Shown in pieces: positions 63,341-64,000 of a stretch of DNA of 64,000 nucleotides. A program made the position numbers and the translations under genes. The notes beneath the pieces are model-generated. The model worked only from the letters and a program-made list of their open reading frames with translations. It was not told the origin of the DNA and did no database searches. Source of the DNA: Halobacteriales archaeon QS_4_69_225 (GTDB lineage Archaea > Halobacteriota > Halobacteria > Halobacteriales > Haloarculaceae); assembly GCA_003020965.1 (NCBI GenBank), contig PXRL01000010.1, forward strand, positions 232,278 through 296,277, read 5' to 3'. Within the stretch, counting starts at the first letter, position 1. The number at the start of each line of letters is the position of its first letter.

Positions 63341-63724
63341 GACGTCCGACAGCCGGATGCCGTCGTCCACGACGCGGGCGTTGCGCTCGCGGTCGAGCCG
63401 GTCGGCGAGGTCGTCGTGCTCGTACAGCTGCTCGATGAGGTCCGCACAGAGGTTCCGCCACGCGATGGCGTAGATCGGCGACTGCCCCCACGCGCGGAGT
63501 TCGGGGACGAACTCGTCGTAGATCGCCGCGCGCTCCTCCAGGTGTTCGATCACGTCGAGGACGTAGCCGGCGGCCTCCGACTCGTCGTCGGCCTCGCCGA
63601 TGGCGCGGTTCACCCGCTGCTGATAGCCCTCCACCGCCCGCTCCATGTCCGGGGCCGTGCTACCGTCGTCGTCCGGGAGCGATTCGAGGATAGTCCGGGG
63701 AATCCCGAGGTCGACCTCGTCCAT
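63332..63724 (-). CDS. Hypothetical haloarchaeal protein
   Basis: MDEVDLGIPRTILESLPDDDGST...WRNLCADLIEQLYEHDDLADRLDRERNARVVDDGIRLSDVYD; acidic, single clean ORF. Confidence 0.65.
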   Translation of the reverse strand: MDEVDLGIPRTILESLPDDDGSTAPDMERAVEGYQQRVNRAIGEADDESEAAGYVLDVIEHLEERAAIYDEFVPELRAWGQSPIYAIAWRNLCADLIEQLYEHDDLADRLDRERNARVVDDGIRLSDVYD

Positions 63725-63864
63725 ACGCCCGGTGACGGACGCTGCCGGGAAAAAGCCTCGCGCGGGTCCGCACCATGGCCGGGGCGATGACGGACCGGCA
63801 ATCGGGGAGAATAACTTCGACGGACGCCAAATTCTTTATACCAGAACGGCACCGTCGTATACGT

Positions 63865-64000
63865 ATGTCCTCGGACAGGAAATCCGTCCCCGTTTCGCTC
63901 CCGGAGGGACTGGTCGAGGAACTCGACCGGCTCGTCGAGGAGGGGCTGTTCAGTTCTCGTTCGGAGGCTCTCCGGTACGGCGCGAGACTGGTCACCCGGG
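63865..64000 (+). CDS. Ribbon-helix-helix (CopG-like) regulator, 3' truncated by window end
   Basis: MSSDRKSVPVSLPEGLVEELDRLVEEGLFSSRSEALRYGARLVTR; TATA-like TTCTTTATACC upstream. Confidence 0.8.
   Translation, partial: MSSDRKSVPVSLPEGLVEELDRLVEEGLFSSRSEALRYGARLVTR

Overview
High-GC haloarchaeal chromosomal segment, identified from acidic proteome, archaeal translation, lipid and chaperonin genes, and an A-type ATP synthase. No rRNA, tRNA or CRISPR array was seen. Core content: a BioYMN biotin ECF transporter, carS, a group II chaperonin, rio1, eIF1A, RNase Z, ilvE, ribB/ribK, argS, aRF1, and a full A-ATPase operon (atpH-I-K-E-C-F-A-B, then a RecA-like/DUF7504-type gene, then atpD). AtpA carries a 524-aa LAGLIDADG intein in its P-loop. 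An accessory island (about 31.1-44.1 kb) holds rdfA, an archaeal SMC-like gene, trkA, kdpFABC, a USP gene and a DHH phosphoesterase. Two decayed same-orientation IS6-type transposase relics bracket it. The most striking signal is a recurrent class of clean internal deletions (roughly 85-150 nt, estimated from memory of family alignments). They remove conserved segments from otherwise well-preserved genes: thermosome (two), the KdpB DKTGT segment, the serine-protease GDSG segment, and the AtpE coiled coil. Either the assembly systematically drops conserved segments or something unusual is removing them; read-level checking is decisive. Also noted: twin 29-aa membrane microproteins, KdpF, a 50-aa double-CxxC protein, a 454-bp tandem duplication, 38-bp tandem hairpin repeats, and in-frame hairpins in the AtpI linker. 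All family calls are from reading translations; no searches were run.
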